From: an uncultured Parabacteroides sp.
GTDB taxonomy: Bacteria; Bacteroidota; Bacteroidia; Bacteroidales; Tannerellaceae
Length of the DNA stretch: 64,000 bases
Assembly: GCF_947855115.1 (NCBI RefSeq)
Contig: NZ_CANTZW010000013.1
Coordinates: 1-64,000 of the forward strand
Direction: 5' to 3'
The notes under the pieces: model-generated
The model's database searches: none
What the model saw: the letters and a program-made list of their open reading frames with translations, nothing else
What the model was told of the DNA's origin: nothing
Shown: positions 27,263 through 34,194 of the stretch, one piece after another
Layout of the letters: each line of letters starts with the position of its first letter
How positions within the stretch are numbered: the stretch's first letter is position 1
Made by a program: the position numbers and the translations under genes

Positions 27263-29002
27263 ATGAAGACAACACTAGGACTGACTTTACTACTTTTCGC
27301 TACCCTTTTTTCTTGTATGCGCCAAGAAAAACCATTACCTGCGGAACTATCTCATGCGGAATCTGTGATGTGGGAGCATCCGGATAGCGCATTACTCTGT
27401 CTTTCCTCTTTGGATAGCTCAATCATGAATGAGCCGGAAAATATACGTATGTACCATACTTTGCTTAAGATTAAAGCTAAAGATAAGCTGTATATTCCTC
27501 ATGAATCAGACTCTTTGATTAAATCAATAGTTCAGTATTATGAGGGCTATGGGACTCCAGATCAATTAATGGAGGCATATTATTATCTAGGAAGTGCATA
27601 CCGGGATATGGGAGATGCCCCAAGAGCGGTGAGAGCTTTTCAAGATGCTGCGGACATAGGGAAAGATAGTAAGCGATATGATATATTAGGACGGGTTTAT
27701 GAGCAGATGGGATATCGACTGGCATATCAAGGTTTGTATGATGAGGCTCTCGAAGCTTATAGGAAATCGTATGAATACAAGATGTATGATAAAGGAAAAG
27801 GAGAGGTGATCGCATTGAGGAATATTGCTCGGATCTATAACGCCAAGCAAAATACAGACAGTGCTATATACTACTATCAATCTGCTTATGAGAAGGCTTT
27901 GTTATTAAATGATCAATCGAGAATAGATAATGTGCTAAGGGAATTGAGTAGCATCTATATAGATATGGGAAAATATGATTTGGCTAAAGATTTGTTCAGT
28001 AAGGTTTCAAGTACGAAGAATCAAGCAAATATATATTTTGGATTAGGTTGTATATATGAAAGTTATAAGCAAATAGATTCAGCTCTATATTATTTTGAGA
28101 AAGCAAATGAGTATGGGAATATCTATATGAAAAAAAATACATATGGAATCTTGTCTAAAATAAAAAATCAAGAAGGTGACTGTAAATCAGCTTTGAATTA
28201 TGCGTATAAATGTATAGCACTGTCTGATTCAATTAAGAACCAAACAAAAACGGAAGCTGTAGCAAAAGTTAACTCATTATACAAATATCAGCATACAGAG
28301 AAGGAGAATGTTCAATTGAAAATAGATAATGAGAAAAGAAAAATCCGCAATTATCAATTTATATTGTTTGTTGTTTTAATTATTTTCTTAAGCCTATGTT
28401 ATATATATGTGTTAGAAAAGAAGAAAAAAGCAGCGATTGAAAAGGAGAAAAAAATACGTCTATTGAGAGAAAATCAATATGCGGAAAGTTTGGATTGTAT
28501 TGAATCTAATAAGAAGAAAATTTTATATCTAGAGGAACTTTTGCAGCAATCGGAGTACCAAAGAGATAATTTTAAAAAACAACTTTTGCAATCTCAAAAG
28601 GAATTATTAGAATTATCTAATCGAAAGATCCTTACTTCTCAAAATGAAAAAAGTTTACTTGAAATAGCTTTTCGAAAATCTGAAGTCTATCGGCTATTTC
28701 ATGAGATAAGTAATAATACTGATATAGTAATTCAGGATAAGGATTGGAAGGAGCTGAGAAAAGAGATTGATACAACCTATTCAAATTTCACCGCTCAATT
28801 ATATGCTTTATATCCGCAAATCTCAGAGCTAGAACTCCATATTTGTTATTTGATAAAAATATCCATGCCCGTGAAAGACATTGCAAGGTTAGTTGGACGT
28901 TCTGCTCCTGCAATAACAGCATCCCGGATTCGTCTCTATAAAAAGATTCATGGAACAGAAGGAACCGCAGAAATGATGGATAAATTTATCGCTGATTTAT
29001 AA
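27263..29002 (+). CDS. Membrane-bound TPR regulator with C-terminal HTH-like domain
   Basis: 579 residues with a lipoprotein-type signal (LFSC), TPR units over about 65-345 (for example AVRAFQDAADIGKDSKRYD and EALEAYRKSYEYKMYDKGKG), one membrane segment (about 365-385, YQFILFVVLIIFLSLCYIYVL), a coiled coil (about 388-460) and an HTH-like end (about 500-570; ISELELHICYLIKISMPVKD, then IARLVGRSAPAITASR). Same layout as the gene at 380. It lies 93 bases before a glycosyltransferase and upstream of the toxin-tip array; control of these genes is a positional guess. Confidence 0.75.
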   Translation: MKTTLGLTLLLFATLFSCMRQEKPLPAELSHAESVMWEHPDSALLCLSSLDSSIMNEPENIRMYHTLLKIKAKDKLYIPHESDSLIKSIVQYYEGYGTPDQLMEAYYYLGSAYRDMGDAPRAVRAFQDAADIGKDSKRYDILGRVYEQMGYRLAYQGLYDEALEAYRKSYEYKMYDKGKGEVIALRNIARIYNAKQNTDSAIYYYQSAYEKALLLNDQSRIDNVLRELSSIYIDMGKYDLAKDLFSKVSSTKNQANIYFGLGCIYESYKQIDSALYYFEKANEYGNIYMKKNTYGILSKIKNQEGDCKSALNYAYKCIALSDSIKNQTKTEAVAKVNSLYKYQHTEKENVQLKIDNEKRKIRNYQFILFVVLIIFLSLCYIYVLEKKKKAAIEKEKKIRLLRENQYAESLDCIESNKKKILYLEELLQQSEYQRDNFKKQLLQSQKELLELSNRKILTSQNEKSLLEIAFRKSEVYRLFHEISNNTDIVIQDKDWKELRKEIDTTYSNFTAQLYALYPQISELELHICYLIKISMPVKDIARLVGRSAPAITASRIRLYKKIHGTEGTAEMMDKFIADL

Positions 29003-29095
29003 TAACTTAATCGTTGTAAATAAAAAGTAAATAAGAAGTAAATCCTGTTTTGCTTATAGATTTCTCATAAAAGCGATCTTTATTTCAAAAAAGAT

Positions 29096-30034
29096 ATGCG
29101 TTTATACTCCATTATAATTCCTGTTTATAACAGGCCGGATGAGCTTGATGACCTGTTATCAAGCCTTTGCAAGCAAACCTATGTCCATTTTGAGGTTAAC
29201 GTGGTGGAGGATGGTTCGGAGATACTGGCGAAAGAGATTGTTGGGCGATACCAAGGGCGATTGGATCTTCATTATAATGTGATCTCGAACTCCGGCCCGG
29301 GTATGGCGCGTAATCATGGCGCAAAACAAGCCCGTGGCGAGTATTTGTTAATACTGGATTCGGATGTGGTACTGCCAACTACATGGCTTGAGCATATACA
29401 TGACTCTTTGAATCATTATCCGGTGGATGCGTTCGGTGGTCCGGATAAGGCGCATGCCTCGTTTTCCCCGATTCAGAAGGCGATCAATTACGCCATGACC
29501 TCCTTCCTGACAACAGGGGGTATTCGCGGAGGGAAGAAGAAGTTGGATAAATTTTATCCCCGTAGTTTTAATATGGGGATAAGGCGGGATGTATATGAGC
29601 GTCTGGGCGGTTTTTCCGGCATGCGATATGGTGAGGACATTGATTTTAGCATACGGATCATGGAGGCTGGTTATCGGACCCGGCTATTTCCTTCGGCATG
29701 GGTTTATCATAAAAGGCGGACGGATCTCACGCAGTTCTTCCGTCAGGTGCGTCATTCGGGGGAGGCCCGGATCGCATTGAACCGGAAACATCCCGGCTCA
29801 TTGAAGCTGGTACATTGCTTACCGGCATTATTCACGTTTTCAGTCTGTCTATTGGTTATCAGTTCATTCTTTTGCCGCTTGTTTCTGGTGCCTCTTATTA
29901 TTTATGCCCTTTTCTTGTTTGTAGACGCAATGTTCCGCAATAAATGTGATTTACGTGTAGGATCGCTATCTGTAATAGCCTCTTTTACGCAATTGTTTGG
30001 ATACGGTATTGGGTTCCTTAGAAGTATTATTTGA
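29096..30034 (+). CDS. GT2-family glycosyltransferase
   Basis: 312 residues. GT-A fold motifs are present: SIIIPVYNRPDELDDLLSSL (about 4-23), VVEDGSEILAKEIV (about 36), GPGMARNHGAKQARGEYLLI then LDSDVVLP (metal-binding DSD about 89-91), and GMRYGEDIDFSIRIMEAGYR (about 178-197), the usual ED acceptor-site pair. Two hydrophobic segments near the C-terminus (about 240-285) anchor it to the inner membrane. It likely adds a sugar to a lipid-linked or surface glycan. A decayed copy lies at 26697-27083. Confidence 0.88.
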   Translation: MRLYSIIIPVYNRPDELDDLLSSLCKQTYVHFEVNVVEDGSEILAKEIVGRYQGRLDLHYNVISNSGPGMARNHGAKQARGEYLLILDSDVVLPTTWLEHIHDSLNHYPVDAFGGPDKAHASFSPIQKAINYAMTSFLTTGGIRGGKKKLDKFYPRSFNMGIRRDVYERLGGFSGMRYGEDIDFSIRIMEAGYRTRLFPSAWVYHKRRTDLTQFFRQVRHSGEARIALNRKHPGSLKLVHCLPALFTFSVCLLVISSFFCRLFLVPLIIYALFLFVDAMFRNKCDLRVGSLSVIASFTQLFGYGIGFLRSII

Positions 30035-30067
30035 ATGTTTATCTATTTATATTTTAGAACAACTTAT

Positions 30068-30556
30068 ATGAAAACAACAAGACTTTTTTCTTTCTTAATT
30101 TTAATTAGTTTAGTAGCAAACGCAAATGCTTAACTCCGGGTTCTTGCGAATGGACGAGTACAAGCAGGCCTTTTAAAAGACAATAATGAAGATTTAGGAA
30201 ATGTAACCTCTATGCAGATATATGGTCGGATAGGGGATGCACGCGCAGGTTCGAAATTAACATTTGGTGATTTTGGACAATATGCGAATCAAGGTTGGAA
30301 TGTGTTTACTGGAGAATATGGAACCACGGATACGGATCAACTTTGGTTGCATGGGAAATTGGGTATTTATATGACTACAAATGGTTATGCAAACAATGTC
30401 GTGGCGTATTACAATCCGGCTAGCAATACTAATTTCGTGTTCAATACGAATCTTCGTGTTCAATACGAATCTTCGTGTGAATGGAGTGAATATGTATTAT
30501 CTTTGAAATATATAAATTGTGTGATAATATGCAGTACTTTGAAAGTCAATATATAA
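30068..30556 (+). pseudogene. Broken secreted tail-fibre-like (Peptidase S74-type) protein
   Basis: MKTTRLFSFLILISLVANANA is a complete signal peptide, but the next codon (30131-30133) is TAA where the cleavage-site Gln (CAA) would be expected. The same frame stays open to 30556: LRVLANGRVQAGLL..QIYGRIGDARAGSKL..LWLHGKLGIYMTTNGYANNV. A 19-base tandem duplication (30436-30473, CGTGTTCAATACGAATCTT twice) then shifts the frame; removing one copy restores NTNLRVNGVN. The C-terminal chaperone domain usual for such proteins is missing. In related genomes I recall this type of protein standing near Rhs genes; here it is at least triply inactivated. Confidence 0.7.
30436..30477 (+). repeat. 19-base tandem duplication
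   Basis: CGTGTTCAATACGAATCTT occurs at 30436-30454 and 30455-30473, followed by CGTGT. The extra 19 bases shift the reading frame of the tail-fibre-like gene by one base. Confidence 0.9.
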
Positions 30557-30999
30557 AAAGAATAGACTCGAATTCAATACAGCCTTGTTTAACAGAATCA
30601 TTGAGTTTGTGCAATTGCATTATAGAGGTGTTGGATTTTAATGCTTTAAAATTTGTCAATAAAGTAGTAATAAAAAATTGTGTAATTAATGAGTTGATTA
30701 TTTATGGTACTTGGTTTGATGGAGGATTGATGTTTGTAAATAATATAGTATCATCCGATATCAATTATGAAATGGGTGGACATAATAATAATGAAATTAT
30801 ATTCTTAGGAAATATTTTTAATGGCTTTTTTAGCTTTTTTGATTGCCATTTTAATGAATGTATAATTTTAAAGAATAATATTTTCATAAAAAACTCAGAT
30901 CTTTTGGTTAAAGAGAATAAAGGATTTGATAATATTTTTCTAAAAGGAGTTGTTTTGGAAAATAATATTGGTCGTTTAGATGTATTTAAAAATGGTTAA
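30529..30999 (+). CDS. Beta-strand-rich hypothetical protein, possible immunity protein
   Basis: 156 residues from the ATG at 30529 (a TTG four codons earlier is possible). The sequence repeats short units of alternating hydrophobic and N/K/C residues (VVIKNCVINELIIYG, EIIFLGNIFNGFFSFFD, CIILKNNIFIKNSDLL), reading like a right-handed beta-helix or pentapeptide-type protein. It is strongly AT-rich, unlike flanking housekeeping genes. Its place directly after a truncated fibre-like gene and before a macro-domain gene suggests an immunity gene whose toxin was lost. No family recognised. Confidence 0.55.
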   Translation: MQYFESQYIKRIDSNSIQPCLTESLSLCNCIIEVLDFNALKFVNKVVIKNCVINELIIYGTWFDGGLMFVNNIVSSDINYEMGGHNNNEIIFLGNIFNGFFSFFDCHFNECIILKNNIFIKNSDLLVKENKGFDNIFLKGVVLENNIGRLDVFKNG

Positions 31000-31454
31000 T
31001 TTTATAGAGCAAGGTGATATATTCAATCTGAATGGAGTTCACAGTTACGCTCATGGTTGTAATTGCGCCGGAACGATGGGAAAGGCATAGCATTGCAATT
31101 TCGGGAGCGATACCCCAAAATGTATGCGGAGTATAAAAATTGTGTCAGCAAAGTAAGTTTAATCCGGAGGATGTCTTTGATTATGATTATGAGGGAGGGC
31201 ATATCTATAACTTAGGTACACAGAAGACTTGGCGAACCAAGGCTGAGGTGCCTTATATCAGAGAGTCTTTGGATAAGATGCTGAAATTGGCTCAGTCGGC
31301 AGGTGTCAAATCAATCGCTTTACCAACTGTAGGTGCCGGACTGGGTGGATTATCTTGGGATATTGTGAAGGCTCTTATAGAAGATGTTGCCTCAAATTGT
31401 TCGATGGTGGATTTGTTTGTTGTGGAGAGTTATTCTCCTGACTTTAAGCGGTAA
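30992..31454 (+). pseudogene. Macro-domain (ADP-ribose-binding) gene with two single-base deletions
   Basis: The start MVNFIEQGDIFNLNGVHSYA then HGCNCAGTMGK is a typical macro-domain N-terminus, and the end (31140-31454; YDYEGGHIYNLGTQKTWRTK, then SIALPTVGAGLGGLSWDIVK) carries the second ADP-ribose loop GAGLGG. They are in different frames. Adding one A in GGGAAAGGC near 31080 and one T in AATTGTG near 31140 restores a continuous protein of about 154 residues (GKGIALQFRERYPKMYAEYK then NLCQQ). Macro domains hydrolyse or bind ADP-ribose and serve as antidotes to ADP-ribosylating toxins. Its 3' end is duplicated at 33895-33953. Confidence 0.85.
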
Positions 31455-31477
31455 TAAGAAGGGGTTTATTTAAAAAT

Positions 31478-31517
31478 AGGCTGTTTCGTGATGGAAAATG
31501 AGACAGCCTATTTTTTG
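31478..31517 (+). terminator. Repeated terminator unit, copy 1
   Basis: AGGCTGTTTC (31478-31487) pairs with GAGACAGCCT (31500-31509) over 10 base pairs and is followed by ATTTTTT. The surrounding block (about 31466-31540) recurs at 32843-32920 and 33958-34030, so this is part of a repeated cassette boundary. Confidence 0.85.
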
Positions 31518-31539
31518 TTTGGTTTTTGTATATGTACTG

Positions 31540-32148
31540 ATGCCTGTCCAAAGTGCAGGTAACTCGTTGTATTTCGGGGATCAGTTTATGAGCTTGAAGG
31601 ATTATGGCTTGGGCATTTTGGGTGGAGCCTTGACAGGTGGAATCGGAAACGGTACGGTTGCCGCCTTGAAAGGTAATAACTTCTGGACAGGTAAGGACGT
31701 TAAATTCGGACGGACGATCTTCTCGTTCAAGAACACGGCGACAAGACCGGCACCAGAGATGAGGTTGATGGAGGCATCTACTCCTTCAGTAAATGTAGAG
31801 CGACCAAATCTAACTGCTACAGGAGATAAAATATCTGTGGCTAATGATCATAAAACTTATACTGTTTATCAAGGAGTTGATGCAAATGGAGATGTATGTT
31901 ATATAGGGATTACTAGCAGAAAGCCAGAAGTTAGATTCTCAAAGCATTTGAATTCAGGGACGAATAGGGCTACACTTGATTATAGACCGATACAAGGAAC
32001 TGGGAACTTAAATAAGTTAGATGCTAGAATAATGGAGCAGAAATTGATAAATCGATATGGAATGCAGAAGAATGGAGGTTCTTTATATAATTTAAGAAAT
32101 GAAATAAAACCTAAGTTTTGGGATAAACATGGAATAGGTAAGTATTAA
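31540..32148 (+). CDS. Detached Rhs C-terminal toxin tip with GIY-YIG nuclease domain
   Basis: The frame enters abruptly after a terminator: MPVQSAGNSLYFGDQFMSLK (Rhs-like pre-toxin text also found at 33033-33060), then LGILGGALTGGIGNGTVAAL, then a GIY-YIG type domain from about residue 98: KTYTVYQGVDANGDVCYIGI, TSRKPEVRFSKH, and a downstream Glu in EQKLINRYG. It ends NLRNEIKPKFWDKHGIGKY. About 202 residues from the ATG at 31540, with no signal peptide and no Rhs core. In Rhs proteins such a tip is cut off and delivered to cut nucleic acid. Here it is an orphan tip, probably silent or a donor for recombination. The next gene is its likely immunity partner. Confidence 0.75.
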   Translation: MPVQSAGNSLYFGDQFMSLKDYGLGILGGALTGGIGNGTVAALKGNNFWTGKDVKFGRTIFSFKNTATRPAPEMRLMEASTPSVNVERPNLTATGDKISVANDHKTYTVYQGVDANGDVCYIGITSRKPEVRFSKHLNSGTNRATLDYRPIQGTGNLNKLDARIMEQKLINRYGMQKNGGSLYNLRNEIKPKFWDKHGIGKY

Positions 32149-32194
32149 TTTATAAAAATATTATCTTTACTGTAAAAAAGAAACTTGTGATAAT

Positions 32195-32710
32195 ATGGCA
32201 AAACGAATAGTGACAAAAATGGGAGATATTTTTTGTGTAGAAATAGATAATGGTTATAAAAGATTTTTTCAATATATCATTAATGATATAGAAGCTTTGA
32301 ATAGCTCTGTAATACGAGTTTTCAAGACCCATTATCCCATGAATTATAAGCCGATTATGGAGGAGATTGTGATGGATGAGGTAGAGTTCTATGCCCATAC
32401 GGTTTTACGTGCAGGGATAGTTTATGGGGCTTGGTACAAAGTTGGCAACTCAAAAGAGATAGGTGAAGGTCATAAGGATGTTCTATTTGGAACAGCTAGT
32501 GATGTCCGAGTTCTTCCAAACAAAGAACTTGAGTTTGTCAGTCCTTCGGAGAATTGGTATGTATGGCACATTAATGAACCTCCTTTGTTTGTAGGTAAAC
32601 TTACGGAAAAGTATAAGGATTTAGAACAAGGTGATGTAATGTCTTATGTTTCTATAATTGATAGGTTGAGAAATGGAAGGTATATGTGTAAATGTCAAGG
32701 GAATGGATAG
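32195..32710 (+). CDS. Immunity protein, Imm26-like, partner of the GIY-YIG tip
   Basis: 171 residues, no signal peptide. The start MAKRIVTKMGDIFCVEIDNG then YKRFFQYIINDIEALNSSVI matches the pattern of Imm26-type immunity proteins (a GDIFxVxL/I beta opening with aromatic-rich strands). It lies 46 bases after the GIY-YIG tip on the same strand, the usual toxin-immunity order. It should bind and block that toxin in the cytoplasm. Family assignment is from memory of the motif; partner assignment is by position. Confidence 0.65.
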   Translation: MAKRIVTKMGDIFCVEIDNGYKRFFQYIINDIEALNSSVIRVFKTHYPMNYKPIMEEIVMDEVEFYAHTVLRAGIVYGAWYKVGNSKEIGEGHKDVLFGTASDVRVLPNKELEFVSPSENWYVWHINEPPLFVGKLTEKYKDLEQGDVMSYVSIIDRLRNGRYMCKCQGNG

Positions 32711-32740
32711 TTATGAAAAGAAACAGTGAGTATAAATAAT

Positions 32741-32848
32741 ATGAAAGAATAGATAGTAGAATGGCTTTTGAATTTATGCCGTAACGAGGTAATACCAGAA
32801 AATAATGTAACATTAAATTTTGGTGTTTTTGAGTCTATATTAAAAAAT
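32741..32848 (+). pseudogene. Truncated remnant of another immunity-type gene
   Basis: ATG at 32741 gives MKE-stop-IVEWLLNLCRNEVIPENNVTLNFGVFESILK. The stop TAG (32750-32752) looks like a W codon mutated, since the rest of the frame has natural protein composition. It runs directly into the second terminator unit with no proper 3' end. I read it as the 5' end of a small gene cut off by recombination at the terminator unit. Confidence 0.45.
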
Positions 32849-32888
32849 AGGCTGTTTCGTGATAGAAAATGAGACAGCCTATTTTTTT
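32849..32888 (+). terminator. Repeated terminator unit, copy 2
   Basis: AGGCTGTTTC (32849-32858) pairs with GAGACAGCCT (32871-32880), followed by ATTTTTTT. The trailing sequence GTATATGTACTGA also matches copy 1. Confidence 0.85.
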
Positions 32889-32967
32889 GTTTGAGTTTTG
32901 TATATGTACTGACGCCGAGCTTATTTCTGAACTTTAACAAGTGTAGTTACACTATACAATCTGTTGA

Positions 32968-33063
32968 TATATCTATCATCATAGAAGGTTTATCGGTGGA
33001 GCCGCCGCAGGTTCGGCGAGTAGGGTGGTGATGATGCCGGTTCAAAGTGCGGGTAACTCATGA
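32968..33063 (+). pseudogene. Fragment of Rhs core/pre-toxin sequence
   Basis: An open stretch reads YIYHHRRFIGGAAAGSASRV then VMMPVQSAGNS-stop. The last part, MPVQSAGNS, is the same as the beginning of the GIY-YIG tip at 31540, showing both tips were once joined to the same Rhs core. The stop at 33061 results from a one-base offset relative to the following RNase frame. Confidence 0.7.
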
Positions 33064-33304
33064 TTTACAACCCACTATTGATAGAATACGATCAGGAAAG
33101 TTGTTTACGTTTCGTCATGATGGGGCGATCTATTATAATAATGAAGGAAAGTTGCCAAATTTATCAAATGGTGTTTATAAAGAGTATGTTCATCCTACGC
33201 CTGGTTTGACAAGAGGAGCAGGGCCTATGAGAGTTATTACAGGAGGAAGTAAGATGTGGTTTACTCCAGATCATTATCATACATTTATCCAAATAAAATT
33301 TTAA
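33047..33304 (+). CDS. Detached Rhs toxin tip: barnase-like ribonuclease
   Basis: 85 residues from GTG at 33047, possibly without a true start. The text AIYYNNEGKLPNLSNGVYKE then YVHPTPGLTRGAGPMRVITG then GSKMWFTPDHYHTFIQI follows the barnase / RNase N1-T1 pattern: YxNxEGxLP, catalytic Glu in KEY, Arg in MRVI and catalytic His in DHYHTF. These enzymes cut single-stranded RNA and kill cells unless inhibited. It overlaps the Rhs fragment (32968-33063) with a one-base frame offset. A barstar-like gene follows after 60 bases. Confidence 0.8.
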   Translation: MRVTHDLQPTIDRIRSGKLFTFRHDGAIYYNNEGKLPNLSNGVYKEYVHPTPGLTRGAGPMRVITGGSKMWFTPDHYHTFIQIKF

Positions 33305-33364
33305 TTTTGGGGATAAAAAGTTGTTTGTGTGTTTATGATTAATATAAATGTAAATATTTAAAAT

Positions 33365-33754
33365 ATGGGAAATATATATTTTGAGAAAGATGTTAATGTG
33401 TACAGTATGGAAAGAGGTGTGTTCGGGCATATTTCTAAAGTGTGTAATAAATTTGATTTATTTCATGAAATAACTAAAGTGTTAAATTACCCTTTTGAAT
33501 TTGGAAATAATTGGGATGCTTTATTAGATATATATAGGGATTTTAGTTGGATTGATGATACAGATATAACAATTATTCATGACGATTTATCTATGTTGGA
33601 TGAAAATGTTCTTAGGATTTATATTGAAATAGTAAAAGAATCGATTATTTTATGGCAGAAATATGATGATCATAATGTTGCATTTATTTTTAATGAAAAA
33701 GAGAAAGATGTGATTATGACTATTTTTAATGGATATAATCCATATTATGGATAG
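33365..33754 (+). CDS. Barstar-like immunity protein
   Basis: 129 residues, no signal peptide. The key region VLNYPFEFGNNWDALLDIYR then DFSWIDDTDITIIHDD (about 37-75) matches barstar (FGxNxDALxDxL, followed by acidic residues that cover the barnase active site). It is acidic overall, as expected for a protein binding a basic RNase. With the barnase-like tip just upstream it forms a toxin-immunity pair. The frame is intact, so protection may still be functional even though the toxin tip is detached. Confidence 0.82.
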   Translation: MGNIYFEKDVNVYSMERGVFGHISKVCNKFDLFHEITKVLNYPFEFGNNWDALLDIYRDFSWIDDTDITIIHDDLSMLDENVLRIYIEIVKESIILWQKYDDHNVAFIFNEKEKDVIMTIFNGYNPYYG

Positions 33755-33797
33755 ATTATAAGAAATGAATGTTGAAAATATCTAATTAGTAAATTCA

Positions 33798-33956
33798 ATG
33801 TTTAAAATTCGTCCTGTAAGTACAGGCGTAAAGTTTGAGCCGGTCAAAGAGCTTGAAGTTGAAAAACATTTGGTTGAACTGGATTGGAAGGATTACAATG
33901 GTGGATTTATTTGTCGTGGAGAGTTATTCCATTGATTCTAGAGATAATTAAGAAAG
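33798..33956 (+). pseudogene. Scrap: short ORF joined to the 3' end of a macro-domain gene
   Basis: A 45-residue frame (MFKIRPVSTGVKFEPVKELE, then VEKHLVELDWKDYNGG..) opens at 33798 and stops at 33935. From about 33895, in another frame, MVDLFVVESYS and its flanks match the end of the macro gene at 31409-31440. The first part looks like the start of an unrelated gene. This is a recombination junction ending in terminator unit 3. Confidence 0.6.
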
Positions 33957-33971
33957 AATTTATTTAGAAAT

Positions 33972-34010
33972 AGGCTGTTTTGTGATGGAAGATGAAACAG
34001 CCTATTTTTT
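33972..34010 (+). terminator. Repeated terminator unit, copy 3
   Basis: AGGCTGTTT (33972-33980) pairs with AAACAGCCT (33995-34003), followed by ATTTTTT. Slightly diverged from copies 1 and 2. Confidence 0.8.
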
Positions 34011-34194
34011 GTTTGGAGTTTTGTATGATAATGTGTGTGGTTTCATACTACAAATGGTAAGAGATTGTCCAATGATTTGGATTATTTGATTATGATAAAT
34101 AATTTTTCGTAACTAAGTTCGTTTTATTATTAATTTGGGGTGCTTAGTAAGAATAAGGAGTTTAAAAAGTGGATGTTGAACTTATAAATGAAAA

